In this document: one piece after another, positions 35,859-44,242 of the stretch
Position numbering within the stretch: position 1 is the stretch's first letter
Layout of the letters: each line of letters opens with the position of its first letter
DNA from: Thioclava nitratireducens
GTDB lineage: Bacteria > Pseudomonadota > Alphaproteobacteria > Rhodobacterales > Rhodobacteraceae
DNA: 64,000 nt
Reading direction: 5' to 3'
Assembly (NCBI RefSeq): GCF_001940525.2
Contig: NZ_CP019437.1
Span: 2,640,501 to 2,704,500 of the forward strand
The notes under the pieces: generated by a model
What the model saw: only the letters and a program-made list of their open reading frames with translations
What the model was told of the DNA's origin: nothing
Databases searched by the model: none
Program-made: the position numbers and the translations under genes

Positions 35859-37714
35859 AGTTCGAGTTCCCGATAGATCGTTGCAACCTCGTCGATGGCT
35901 TTCTGGCGCAAACGGCTACGGTTGATGTAGATGTAGTTCTTGATGACTGTCTGCTCGCTAATGCCAAGCAGTTCGGCGATCACCTCAACGGGAATGCCCC
36001 GCGCATAGAGGATCGACCCTGCGAGGTGCCGCACCATGTGAGCATCAAGACCAAGGCCGGCTTCGGCGGTATATCGCTTGTACTTTCGAGCCATCGGCTC
36101 GCGGGTCAACCCGGCGAACAGTAGATGCCTCGACCTGTTGGCACCTCGAACCTTGTGTTCGAGCACGAGATGATGAACTTTCTCGAGATACCACTTAAGT
36201 ACTGCGCTCGGGTCGAGCGTTCGCGAAGGCAATAGAGGAACACCGGAAAAAAGTTTTCCGTTCTTTACAATGTATCCTGGAATATCGACCCGGATAGGAT
36301 TTCTCGGATCGCCCGACTGGATGAGATGTGGCGTTTTGCCAAACGCCGTGAGTTGGATCACACTGTCCAGACGAAGAGGAAAACGTGTAGTGATCATCGT
36401 TTTAACCGCAAGTATTGCGAGATCCAGTCCCCTGCCCTGGAGCGCCGAAAGCCGGCCTTTCCCGGCGGCCGGGCCGATTTTGTCCCAGCGATCGATCAGG
36501 TCCACGGCCTCAGAAAAGAAGCGCTCCGGCATACCATAAAAAATGCGCTGTAGTTCTGGACTTTCAACGAATTTCAGCGCTATATCCCGCTTCCACTTGG
36601 CTTTATCTGTTTCAAAATTCTCGGGATTATTGAGAATATCGTAGTCGAAGAAACCCGGGCCAATTTCAGACTTGTATCCTTGAAAAATAGTATCGAGGAA
36701 ATTGATAACTATTTTGATTCTGGTTCCGCGGGTTTCCCCCTGTGTGCTGCGCTGAATCGCGCCTGCCGCATCGAGGTCTGCGATTTCTAACAATAACGAC
36801 GGCACAGCCACTTGACGCCATGGGAAGGGTCGATTTTCCCTCACAAGCCCGGCAACCACCAAACCGTGATGGAACCAGTTAATTGCCTGACGGATGGATT
36901 TCGCGCGCTTTTCTCCAATACGACCATGCGTTGAGATCGCGAAGTCCTCCAAGCCGAGCCGCGCTCGTTTTGTGCCCTCGCATAAATTCTTGATGTAACG
37001 ATCCCTTGCCTCGGCAAACTCCGGATGGACCTCTGGTGTCCTCCACTGTCCAGCATAGAATACGTCGGACAGATCGCCGAACCGGCAAGGTGGCAGGACA
37101 TCGCGTGGAACCTTACCAGAGTCACTAAGTTTGTCTATGCGCGCAGCTGCTTGCCGTATTGTAGAAGCCCTTCCGGCAGTCGATATTGCTATCTGGTTTC
37201 TGACCCAATCCGGTGTTGCCTTGTTCACATCGATATCTGCTTCGCGGCAAAGCCCGATGAACGAGGCAATCGGGATTGTTTCGCTACCCGTAAGAAGCGG
37301 CTGGCCATCGACGCCAATCCCGATCACCTTGAGTAACCGCGCACCGGCGTCCTTCTTGGAATTGATAGCACAACGCGATTGACGCTGTCCGGAAACATGC
37401 TCGAAGAACCGCTTGACGTTAGATTGCCAAGTGTAAAAGGACTCATAGTTCTTGAAACCGCAATTCACCGGAAAGCTTTTTGCCCGCTTGTAGGGGGCGA
37501 CAAGCCGCATCAGCTCCTCGGGATCGCAGATTATCATCCCCGAATGGTTTTCTGGCGTAATCTTTGGGTACACCCGCGCGGCAGTGGTCAGCGATCCACG
37601 AATTTTCTTCCAGGTGCTTTCCCGCCAAGGATTGACGAGGATGCCGGCCTCAAAGGCGCCAAGGCTTTCTTCGAGAGACACACCTCTCTTGTCCAAGTCT
37701 GTCAGGCTGGTCAT
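35855..37714 (-). CDS. Large tyrosine recombinase (619 residues), first of an overlapping pair
   Basis: A 619-residue protein with catalytic motifs: an Arg in RFPLRLDSVIQL, a Lys-containing beta-hairpin (YIVKNGKLFSG), His559 and Arg562 in AHMVRHLAGS, and Tyr594 in VIKNYIYIN. The His/Trp position reads LLGIS, so one conserved His may be replaced. I chose ATG 37714, with AAGGAGA upstream; the extra 42 residues of the longer frame are not family-like. A strong hairpin stands 114 bp upstream. It is cotranscribed with the 573-residue recombinase. Confidence 0.82.
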   Translation of the reverse strand: MTSLTDLDKRGVSLEESLGAFEAGILVNPWRESTWKKIRGSLTTAARVYPKITPENHSGMIICDPEELMRLVAPYKRAKSFPVNCGFKNYESFYTWQSNVKRFFEHVSGQRQSRCAINSKKDAGARLLKVIGIGVDGQPLLTGSETIPIASFIGLCREADIDVNKATPDWVRNQIAISTAGRASTIRQAAARIDKLSDSGKVPRDVLPPCRFGDLSDVFYAGQWRTPEVHPEFAEARDRYIKNLCEGTKRARLGLEDFAISTHGRIGEKRAKSIRQAINWFHHGLVVAGLVRENRPFPWRQVAVPSLLLEIADLDAAGAIQRSTQGETRGTRIKIVINFLDTIFQGYKSEIGPGFFDYDILNNPENFETDKAKWKRDIALKFVESPELQRIFYGMPERFFSEAVDLIDRWDKIGPAAGKGRLSALQGRGLDLAILAVKTMITTRFPLRLDSVIQLTAFGKTPHLIQSGDPRNPIRVDIPGYIVKNGKLFSGVPLLPSRTLDPSAVLKWYLEKVHHLVLEHKVRGANRSRHLLFAGLTREPMARKYKRYTAEAGLGLDAHMVRHLAGSILYARGIPVEVIAELLGISEQTVIKNYIYINRSRLRQKAIDEVATIYRELEL

Positions 37715-37827
37715 TGCTGTGGTTCTCCTTCCAAGGTGGGGGTGGACGCTACACGGAAGAGCGTCCTCCGCCGCGTTGGACTGCCGAATGACTAAAAATT
37801 TGGGTGATGAGGCATCGAGGGTGACGA

Positions 37828-37884
37828 ATGACGAAAACACCCCGGCGGATTTCCCAGATAAATCCGCCGGGGTGTTTTCGTCAT
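37828..37884. terminator. 25-bp perfect inverted repeat, likely bidirectional terminator
   Basis: Arms at 37828-37852 and 37860-37884 are perfectly complementary over 25 bases with a 7-base loop; the core is ACACCCCGGCGGATTT flanked by an A-run on one side and a T-run on the other. It lies 45 bp past the HTH gene stop and 114 bp before the recombinase start, so transcription from the HTH gene must pass it to reach the recombinases. It could be a terminator, attenuator or recombinase-bound structure. Confidence 0.7.
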
Positions 37885-37928
37885 CCTGGTCCAGTGACGC
37901 AGATATTGGCCAATGCGCAAAAACGTCG

Positions 37929-38408
37929 TCATTTGCCCTCCACGCGCCGACGGTGGCAGGCTTCGATGCGTTCTATTTCGGAGATCGTCGGCCGGAAGAG
38001 CCAGCGATGGCCGATCTTGATGCCAGGTCGTCCGCGGCCATCCCTTGCTCTTGAACGATGCGTCTCTGGATGGTGCGGCCGAAGGTGGTCATCAAGCATC
38101 TCAAGGTCCTCGATGCTCAACAGCGGAGCGGCGAGCACCTTGCGGTCCTCATCGGCCCCGAGAGCCCAAGCCGCGATTGGCTCGGCGAAACCCTCAGCTT
38201 TAAGCAGGTCGAGGAGACTGAAGGCTGGATGCCCCTCATCTGAGATGCTCGTCAATCCAAGCTTCTTCCTGTAGCGGTCAACCGTCGCGCGACTGCATCG
38301 CCAACGGCGTTGTATATCCCGGTTCCACAAAACTGGTGGCGGGTGCACAGCGAGCATTCTGGCGAGCTGTCGAGTGCCATTCCGTCCTTCTTCGGGTGTA
38401 TGAGTCAT
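37929..38408 (-). CDS. Small HTH/excisionase-like protein upstream of the recombinases
   Basis: A 159-residue protein. A helix-turn-helix region is seen at WNRDIQRRWRCSRATVDRYRKKLGL (about residues 30-55) and an excisionase-like end GIKIGHRWLFRPTISEIERIEA. ATG 38408 is used because AAGGAGAT precedes it; the longer frame covers promoter-like DNA. It could serve as a recombination directionality factor or repressor of the recombinase pair. It sits about 280 bp from the tRNA-Ser gene at the island's right end. Confidence 0.7.
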   Translation of the reverse strand: MTHTPEEGRNGTRQLARMLAVHPPPVLWNRDIQRRWRCSRATVDRYRKKLGLTSISDEGHPAFSLLDLLKAEGFAEPIAAWALGADEDRKVLAAPLLSIEDLEMLDDHLRPHHPETHRSRARDGRGRPGIKIGHRWLFRPTISEIERIEACHRRRVEGK

Positions 38409-38652
38409 CTGAACATCTCCTTCCAGGAAGGAGATCGGTTCGTGCGTACAACTGCGGTAAGAATATTCTCGGTCGCAGTAAAACGCTTGGCCTGTGTCGT
38501 GATTTGGTCTTCTCGACAGAACTGAAGCCGCTTTCGCCGTAAGGGAAATTGACCAAATCTTGCCCAAACTCGGTGCTTTCCAGTGCATTTCCATGCACTT
38601 TGAGCAGATTTAAGGGGGTGGAGAGTTTTTTGCGATGAAGGGCAGTTTCGCC

Positions 38653-38682
38653 TTGTAACCCCCACGTTTCCTTGGCTATACG
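38653..38682 (+). promoter_or_regulatory. Promoter of tRNA-Ser
   Basis: TTGTAA at 38653-38658 and TATACG at 38677-38682 are spaced 18 bp, and the mature tRNA starts 8 bp after the -10 box. This matches a sigma-70-type promoter with a very short leader. Confidence 0.6.
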
Positions 38683-38689
38683 CGTCGAC

Positions 38690-38779
38690 GGAGACGTGGC
38701 CGAGTGGTCGAAGGCGCTCCCCTGCTAAGGGAGTAGGCCCGGAAGGGTCTCGAGGGTTCGAATCCCTTCGTCTCCGCCA
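38690..38779 (+). tRNA. tRNA-Ser (anticodon GCT)
   Basis: A 90-nt tRNA with a 7-bp acceptor stem (GGAGACG / CGTCTCC), discriminator G and encoded CCA. The anticodon stem is CTCCC / GGGAG with loop CTGCTAA (anticodon GCT), a long variable arm typical of serine tRNAs follows, and the T-arm contains TTCGAAT. It marks the right border of the island at 27-38.6 kb; tRNA genes are common integration targets. Confidence 0.95.
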
Positions 38780-38991
38780 TCACACATTCCAGTTATGCCT
38801 GCCGGGTTTCGGCCAGGCGATTGGTCGGCCCAAATTCCGCGAGAGCGGCAGAGCCACGCGGTCCCGCTTCGTCTCCCTCACCTTTGCATTTCAATGGCAT
38901 AGCTCACCCGGCGCGTCTGATCGCGGTCCTTTACCAACGCCGGCCTTGAAGACCCGAGCCCAAGCAAAGAACTACCTGCGCATCCGAACGA

Positions 38992-39026
38992 CATTCGGCC
39001 CGGCGATCTGCTCGCCGGGCCGAATG
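38992..39026 (-). terminator. 15-bp perfect hairpin after the aldehyde dehydrogenase gene
   Basis: CATTCGGCCCGGCGA and TCGCCGGGCCGAATG pair perfectly with a 5-base loop, 38 bp past the stop of the last gene of the sugar-oxidation operon. No clear U-run; still a good candidate terminator or mRNA-protecting structure. The rest of the gap from 38780 holds no gene. Confidence 0.6.
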
Positions 39027-39063
39027 CCATTTCGCTAAGCCCTGCCCGAACCGGCGGGCCTCC

Positions 39064-40581
39064 TCAGCCCTGAAGGTCTTCGGGCAACAGCACCTCGGGG
39101 ATGTTCTGATAGCAGACCGGGCGCAGGAAGCGTCTGATCGAGAGCGTGCCAACGCTGGTCGCGCCGAAATTGGTCGATGCGGGATACGGCCCGCCATGCA
39201 CCATCGCGTCGCAGACTTCGACACCGGTGGGGAAGCCGTTCGCCAGCACCCGGCCCGCCTTGCGCTCGAGCACCGGCAGCAGGCGGCGGGCGAGATCGGC
39301 GTCGGCGTCATCCATCTGCAAGGTCGCGGTCAGCTGGCCCTCGAAGCTGCGTGCGACCTTCACCATTTCGTCGGCATCCTTGACGGTCACGATCAGGCCG
39401 AGCGGGCCGAACACCTCCTCGGAGAGAGCCGCGTTCTCCAGCCAGTCGGCGGCGGAGACGCGGAACAGGTAGGGCTTCGCCTCGCGCCGGTCGCAGACCT
39501 GGGTCAGCAGCTCCTGCACGCCGCCGGATTCCTGCATCCGCGCCGCGCCCTTGCGATAGGCTTCGGCGATGCCGTCGGTCAGCATGACCTGCGCGCCGCT
39601 CGCCTCGAGGGCGGCCAGCGCGGATTTGACGAAGGCTTCACCCGCGTCGCCCTCCATCACCACCGCGATGCCGGGATTGGTGCAGAACTGGCCCGCGCCC
39701 ATGGTGAGCGAGGCTGCCCAGCCGACGCCCAGATCCTCGCCGCGCGCCGAAGTCGCTTCGGGCAGCAGGAACATCGGGTTGACCGAGCCCAGCTCGCCGA
39801 AGAACGGGATCGGCTCGGGACGCTGGGCGCACAAATCGTAGAGCGCCTTGCCGCCCGCCAGCGATCCGGTGAAGCCCACGGCCTTGATCCGCGGGTGCTG
39901 CACCAGCGCCTGCCCCACATCATGCGAGCCACCCTGGACGAGGCTGAACACGCCCTTGGGCATGTTGCATTTATCGGCCGCGGCCTTGATCGCTTCGGCC
40001 ACGATCTCGCCGGTGCCGGGATGCGCCGGATGGCCCTTCACGACGACCGGGCAGCCCGCCGCGAGCGCCGCGGCTGTGTCGCCGCCCGCGGTCGAGAAGG
40101 CCAGCGGGAAGTTCGACGCGCCGAAGACCGCGACGGGGCCGATCGGACGCTGGATCATCCGCAGATCGGGGCGCGGCAGCGGCTGGCGGTCGGGGAGTGC
40201 TTCATCGTGACGCCGGTCGAGGTAATCGCCCTTTCGGATATGATCGGCAAAGAGGCGCAACTGGCCAACGGTTCGGCCGCGCTCGCCGTTCAGGCGCGCC
40301 TCGGGCAGACCGCTTTCCTGCGTCCCGATCTCGGTGATCGCCTCGCCGCGGGCGTCAATCTCGTCGGCGATGGTGTCGAGGAATGTCGCCCGGGTCTCGC
40401 GGCTCGAATAGCCATAGTCCCAGAACGCCTCCTCCGCCGCCTCGCAGGCAGCATTCACCATCTCGACCGTACCCATGCAGAACTCATGCGACGGCCCTTC
40501 GACAGGCTCCGATGTGAATTTCGGCTCGGTCTCGATCCAGTCGCCTGCGATCAGATGCTTGCCATGCGGGGTATAGGTCAT
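39064..40581 (-). CDS. alpha-Ketoglutaric semialdehyde dehydrogenase (aldehyde dehydrogenase)
   Basis: A 505-residue aldehyde dehydrogenase of the 2,5-dioxovalerate type. Catalytic Glu in PFFGELGSVNP and catalytic Cys in AGQFCTNPG are present; cofactor region FGASNFPLAFSTAGGDTA is visible. It would oxidise alpha-ketoglutaric semialdehyde to 2-oxoglutarate, the last step of the Weimberg-type oxidation of pentoses (or the last step in uronate oxidation). It is the last gene of the operon that starts with the ChvE-type importer and also holds a sugar 1-dehydrogenase and an IlvD/Edd dehydratase. Confidence 0.88.
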   Translation of the reverse strand: MTYTPHGKHLIAGDWIETEPKFTSEPVEGPSHEFCMGTVEMVNAACEAAEEAFWDYGYSSRETRATFLDTIADEIDARGEAITEIGTQESGLPEARLNGERGRTVGQLRLFADHIRKGDYLDRRHDEALPDRQPLPRPDLRMIQRPIGPVAVFGASNFPLAFSTAGGDTAAALAAGCPVVVKGHPAHPGTGEIVAEAIKAAADKCNMPKGVFSLVQGGSHDVGQALVQHPRIKAVGFTGSLAGGKALYDLCAQRPEPIPFFGELGSVNPMFLLPEATSARGEDLGVGWAASLTMGAGQFCTNPGIAVVMEGDAGEAFVKSALAALEASGAQVMLTDGIAEAYRKGAARMQESGGVQELLTQVCDRREAKPYLFRVSAADWLENAALSEEVFGPLGLIVTVKDADEMVKVARSFEGQLTATLQMDDADADLARRLLPVLERKAGRVLANGFPTGVEVCDAMVHGGPYPASTNFGATSVGTLSIRRFLRPVCYQNIPEVLLPEDLQG

Positions 40582-40592
40582 TTCGGTATCCT

Positions 40593-41504
40593 TCAGAATT
40601 CGAAGTCTTCAACAGCGGTGCGGCGGCCCAGCAGGAACGCGTCGGCCACATGCACCATCGGCGCAAGATCCACATCGGATGCGCCTTGCCGCACCAGCCC
40701 TGCCATGCGGGCGTAGAGCGCGGGGTATTCTTCCATGATGCTCTCGGCACCCTCGGCTTTCGTACCGCCGATCTCAAGCACATTGCCGCCCAAACGCAGC
40801 GCCATCGCCCCGGCATCGGTGTCGATCTCGATATCCCAGGTCTGCGGGCCTTCCTGACGCCAGTCGAAATCCGCCTCGATGGAGCCGGTGAAGCTCAGCC
40901 GCGCGGCGATGGGGGCCTGCCGGTTGGCGGGAAATTCCAGCTCTGCCGCCGTAAGGTGAACCGGCGCGGGAAGAATTTCGGTCAGGATCGAGAGTGCGTT
41001 GATGCCCGGATCGAAGACGCCCATGCCACCGGGCTCGAACACCCATTCCTGCCCGGGATGCCATTTGCGCACGTCCTCGCGCCAGATGATCCGGCCCGAG
41101 TGAACCTTGCGATCCGCGAGCCATGATTTGGCGGCCGCCACCGCATGGGCCATGCGCGAATGCCATGTCGCGAACAGCGTGAGGCCCCGCGCGGCGGCCA
41201 TCGCCTCGAGCGCATGCACCTCGGCCAGGGTCGCGCCGGGCGGCTTTTCGAGCATGACATGCCGCCCGGCCTCAAGAGCTGCACGCGCCGCGAGGAAGCG
41301 CGGCACGGGCGGCAGGCAGAGGCTCACAACTTCGATTTCGGGATGGGAGGAGAGCATCTCCTCGATCCGGGTGTAGGCTGGCACCCCCTCGACCGTGCCA
41401 TGCCGCGAAACCGTCGCTGCCAGTTCCCAATCCGGGCTGGCGGAGATGGCGGGCACGTGTTGATCCAAGGCGATCTTGCCGATGCCGACGAGCGCGAGTT
41501 TCAT
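40593..41504 (-). CDS. L-arabinose / D-galactose 1-dehydrogenase (Gfo/Idh/MocA family)
   Basis: A 303-residue Gfo/Idh/MocA oxidoreductase. N-terminal Rossmann motif VGIGKIALDQHVPAI and the EKP catalytic lysine region (MLEKPPGATLAE, about residue 90) are seen, followed by the C-terminal substrate domain. The sequence style resembles the NAD(P)-dependent L-arabinose 1-dehydrogenase of Azospirillum and galactose 1-dehydrogenases of pseudomonads. It would make the sugar lactone in the first step of the pathway. Substrate specificity between arabinose and galactose is not settled by sequence. Confidence 0.82.
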   Translation of the reverse strand: MKLALVGIGKIALDQHVPAISASPDWELAATVSRHGTVEGVPAYTRIEEMLSSHPEIEVVSLCLPPVPRFLAARAALEAGRHVMLEKPPGATLAEVHALEAMAAARGLTLFATWHSRMAHAVAAAKSWLADRKVHSGRIIWREDVRKWHPGQEWVFEPGGMGVFDPGINALSILTEILPAPVHLTAAELEFPANRQAPIAARLSFTGSIEADFDWRQEGPQTWDIEIDTDAGAMALRLGGNVLEIGGTKAEGAESIMEEYPALYARMAGLVRQGASDVDLAPMVHVADAFLLGRRTAVEDFEF

Positions 41505-43246
41505 CAGTGACTGTCCTTTCCGACCGGGTTGCCGCGGCAGCCGACGAGGAAATCGAGGTCCGCCCCGGTATCCGCGCCCATCACATGCGCCTGATGCAGC
41601 CAGGCATAGCCACCTTCCGGCCGCTCATGGCTCGGCTGCCACTTGGCAAGCCGCTCGGCCAGTTCCGCGTCCGAGATTTCGAGCGTCAGGCTGCGGTTCG
41701 GCACGTCGAGCGCGATCATGTCGCCGTTCTGCACGACCGCCAGCGGACCACCGGCGGCGGCCTCGGGCGAGGTGTGCAGCACGACCGTGCCGTAAGCCGT
41801 CCCCGACATCCGTGCGTCCGAGATTCGCACCATGTCGGTGATGCCCTTCTTCAGCACTTTCGGCGGCAGGCCCATATTGCCCACCTCCGACATGCCGGGA
41901 TAGCCCTTGGGGCCGCAATTCTTCAGCACCATCACGCAGGTCTCGTCGATATCGAGCGCGTCGTCGTTGATCTTCGCCTTGTAGTCGTCGATATCCTCGA
42001 AGACGACGGCGCGCCCACGGTGGGTCAGAAGATGCGGGCTCGCGGCGGAGGGTTTGAGCACCGCCCCTTTCGGCGCGAGATTGCCGCGCAGCACCGCGAT
42101 GCCGCCCTGATCGGTCAGCGGCTTGTCGGCGGGCAGGATCACGTCCTCGTTCCAGTTCACGACGTCCTTGACCTCGTCCCAGATCGCCCCGCCCGACACG
42201 GTCAGCGCGTCCTTGTGCAGCTGCCCCGCCTCGCCGAGACGCTTCAGTACGACCGGCAGACCGCCCGCGTAGAAGAATTCCTCCATCAGGTATTTGCCCG
42301 ATGGCATCAGGTTCACGATGGTCTTCACATCGCGCCCGCAGCGGTCCCAGTCGTCGAGCGTGACATCGACGCCGACCCGGCCCGCCAGCGCCAGCAGATG
42401 CACCACCGCATTGGTCGAGCCCCCGATCGCGCCATTGGTGCGGATCGCGTTCTCGAAGGCCTGCTTGGTCATGATGTCAGAGGGCTTCAGATCGTCCTTC
42501 ACCATCTGCACGATGCGCCGCCCCGAAAGCTGCGCCATCACGCGGCGGCGGCTATCCACCGCCGGGATCGCGGCATTGCCCGACAGCGCCATCCCGAGCG
42601 CTTCGGCCATGCTCGCCATCGTGCTTGCCGTGCCCATCGTGTTGCAGGTGCCCGAGGAGCGCGACATCGAGGCTTCGGCTTCGAGGAACTCTTCCTGCGT
42701 CATCTCGCCCGCCTTCACGGCTTCGGAGAATTTCCACAGATGCGTGCCCGAGCCCACGCGCTCGCCCCGGAAATAACCGTTCAGCATCGGACCGCCAGTG
42801 ACGACGATGGACGGGATATCGCAGCTCGCCGCCGCCATCATCAGCGATGGCGTGGTCTTGTCGCAGCCCACCAACAGCACCGCCCCGTCCATCGGCTGGC
42901 CACGGATGGTCTCTTCGATCGCGAGGGCCGCGAGATTGCGAAACATCATCGCGGTCGGGCGGAAGGTGTTCTCGGAGGCCGAGAAGACCGGCACTTCGAC
43001 CGGGAAGCCACCGGCCTCCCAGATGCCCGCCTTTACCTTCTCGGCCAGCTCGCGCAGGTGGCCGTTACAGGGCGTCAGATCGGACCATGTGTTCAGGATG
43101 CCGATGATCGGGCGACCGTCGAATAGGTCATGCGGATAGCCTTGGTTCTTCATCCAGCCGCGGTGGTAGATCGTGTCGCGCGTATTGCCGCCATACCATT
43201 CCTGCGAGCGCAGTTTGCGGGGCCAGGGGGCGGGGGTGAAAGCCAT
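41504..43246 (-). CDS. IlvD/Edd-family sugar acid dehydratase (L-arabonate dehydratase type)
   Basis: A 580-residue IlvD/Edd protein. Iron-sulfur and catalytic marks include LVGCDKTTPSLMMAAAS (the Cys of the cluster), SGTCNTMGTASTM, GAIGGSTNAVVHL and SDARMSGTAYGTV. It removes water from the sugar acid to make 2-keto-3-deoxy-L-arabonate (or the D-galactonate equivalent). I take ATG 43246 with GAGG upstream; the open frame continues to 43837 only because it shadows the next gene. Its stop region overlaps the 1-dehydrogenase start by one base. Confidence 0.87.
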   Translation of the reverse strand: MAFTPAPWPRKLRSQEWYGGNTRDTIYHRGWMKNQGYPHDLFDGRPIIGILNTWSDLTPCNGHLRELAEKVKAGIWEAGGFPVEVPVFSASENTFRPTAMMFRNLAALAIEETIRGQPMDGAVLLVGCDKTTPSLMMAAASCDIPSIVVTGGPMLNGYFRGERVGSGTHLWKFSEAVKAGEMTQEEFLEAEASMSRSSGTCNTMGTASTMASMAEALGMALSGNAAIPAVDSRRRVMAQLSGRRIVQMVKDDLKPSDIMTKQAFENAIRTNGAIGGSTNAVVHLLALAGRVGVDVTLDDWDRCGRDVKTIVNLMPSGKYLMEEFFYAGGLPVVLKRLGEAGQLHKDALTVSGGAIWDEVKDVVNWNEDVILPADKPLTDQGGIAVLRGNLAPKGAVLKPSAASPHLLTHRGRAVVFEDIDDYKAKINDDALDIDETCVMVLKNCGPKGYPGMSEVGNMGLPPKVLKKGITDMVRISDARMSGTAYGTVVLHTSPEAAAGGPLAVVQNGDMIALDVPNRSLTLEISDAELAERLAKWQPSHERPEGGYAWLHQAHVMGADTGADLDFLVGCRGNPVGKDSH

Positions 43247-43254
43247 GTCGGACC

Positions 43255-44241
43255 TCAGAGGCTGGCGACGGCCACGGGGGCCGACGCGTCGGAATTGCGG
43301 GCGAGCGGATTGCGGAGCGCGAGACCGAACTGTGGGCATTCGATCTCGAAGACGTCCCCCGGCTCGGCGCTGATCCCGTCGGCGAAGCTGAGCGTGGCGG
43401 TGCCGAAGAAATGCACATGCACATCGCCCGGATCGCGGAACGGCGCGTATTTGAAGTGATGATGTTCGAGATTGGCGATTGTGTGGGACATGTTCGCCTC
43501 GCCCGACAGGAATGGCTTTTCCCAGAGCGTTTCGCCACCGCGCAGGATGCGGCTGGTGCCCTCGACGCTGTCCGGCAGATCGCCCACCAGCATCTCGGGA
43601 CCAAAGCTCGCCGGGCGCAGCTTGGAATGGGCGAGCCACAGGTAGTTCCCGCGCTCGGTGACGTGGTCGGAGAACTCGTTGCCCAGCGCGAAGCCCACGC
43701 GGACCGGCTGCCCGTCGGGCGCGATGACGTAGAGCCCCGCGACCTCCGGTTCCTCGCCACCGTCGAGCGCGAAGTTCGGCGAGGTCAGCGCAGCGCCCGG
43801 CGCGACAGCGGCCAGACCGTTGCCCTTGTAGAACCACTCGGGCTGCACACCCACGGAGCCAGCGGCGGGCTTGCCGCCCTCCAGCCCCATGCGGAACATC
43901 TTCATGCTGTCGGTCATCTCCTCGGTGACCTTGGTGTGCATCGCGTCGCGGGTGGAGGCGGAGCCCAGATGGGTCAGCCCCGTCCCCGTCAGATGCAGAT
44001 GCGCGGCAACGGGATGATCGAGCGGCACCAGCATGCGCCCCTCGGCATAGGCGGCCTCCAGGTCCACCTCGTCCCCCTGCCCGCGCGCGGCGATCTCGGC
44101 AGCCAGATCATGTCCGGCGGCGATGGCGGCCAGTGCCAGATCGCGCGTGGTGGAGACACCCGGCACCAGATGCGCGGGGCCGTCTTCACGCACGGCCACG
44201 GCGCGCGATCCGTCGGCAAGGGTCAATTGCGAGAGCAACAT
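43255..44241 (-). CDS. gguC: AraD1/GguC-family FAH-fold protein
   Basis: A 328-residue fumarylacetoacetate-hydrolase-like protein of the AraD1/GguC family, recognised from its placement next to GguA/GguB and from GFALGNEFSDHVTERGNYLWLAHSK and the acidic metal loop. Family members may dehydrate 2-keto-3-deoxy-L-arabonate; in Agrobacterium the equivalent gene follows gguAB. The ATG at 44241 is chosen with GGAAG upstream; a start ten codons earlier lies inside the upstream gene. It precedes the dehydratase in the operon. Confidence 0.8.
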   Translation of the reverse strand: MLLSQLTLADGSRAVAVREDGPAHLVPGVSTTRDLALAAIAAGHDLAAEIAARGQGDEVDLEAAYAEGRMLVPLDHPVAAHLHLTGTGLTHLGSASTRDAMHTKVTEEMTDSMKMFRMGLEGGKPAAGSVGVQPEWFYKGNGLAAVAPGAALTSPNFALDGGEEPEVAGLYVIAPDGQPVRVGFALGNEFSDHVTERGNYLWLAHSKLRPASFGPEMLVGDLPDSVEGTSRILRGGETLWEKPFLSGEANMSHTIANLEHHHFKYAPFRDPGDVHVHFFGTATLSFADGISAEPGDVFEIECPQFGLALRNPLARNSDASAPVAVASL

Positions 44242-44242
44242 C

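Noticed and set aside
27621..38780. Direct repeat of the tRNA-Ser 3' end as left attachment site
   Set aside because: I looked for copies of the tRNA's T-arm and acceptor end (TTCGAATCCC, CGTCTCCG) near 26.7-27.6 kb and found none, so the exact attachment sites stay undefined.
41507..43126. Plus-strand open frame of 539 codons
   Set aside because: Antisense shadow of the IlvD/Edd dehydratase; no family motif.
43247..43837. N-terminal extension of the dehydratase frame
   Set aside because: The extra 197 codons lie out of frame over gguC and read as Arg-rich nonsense; the ATG at 43246 with GAGG upstream matches the family start.
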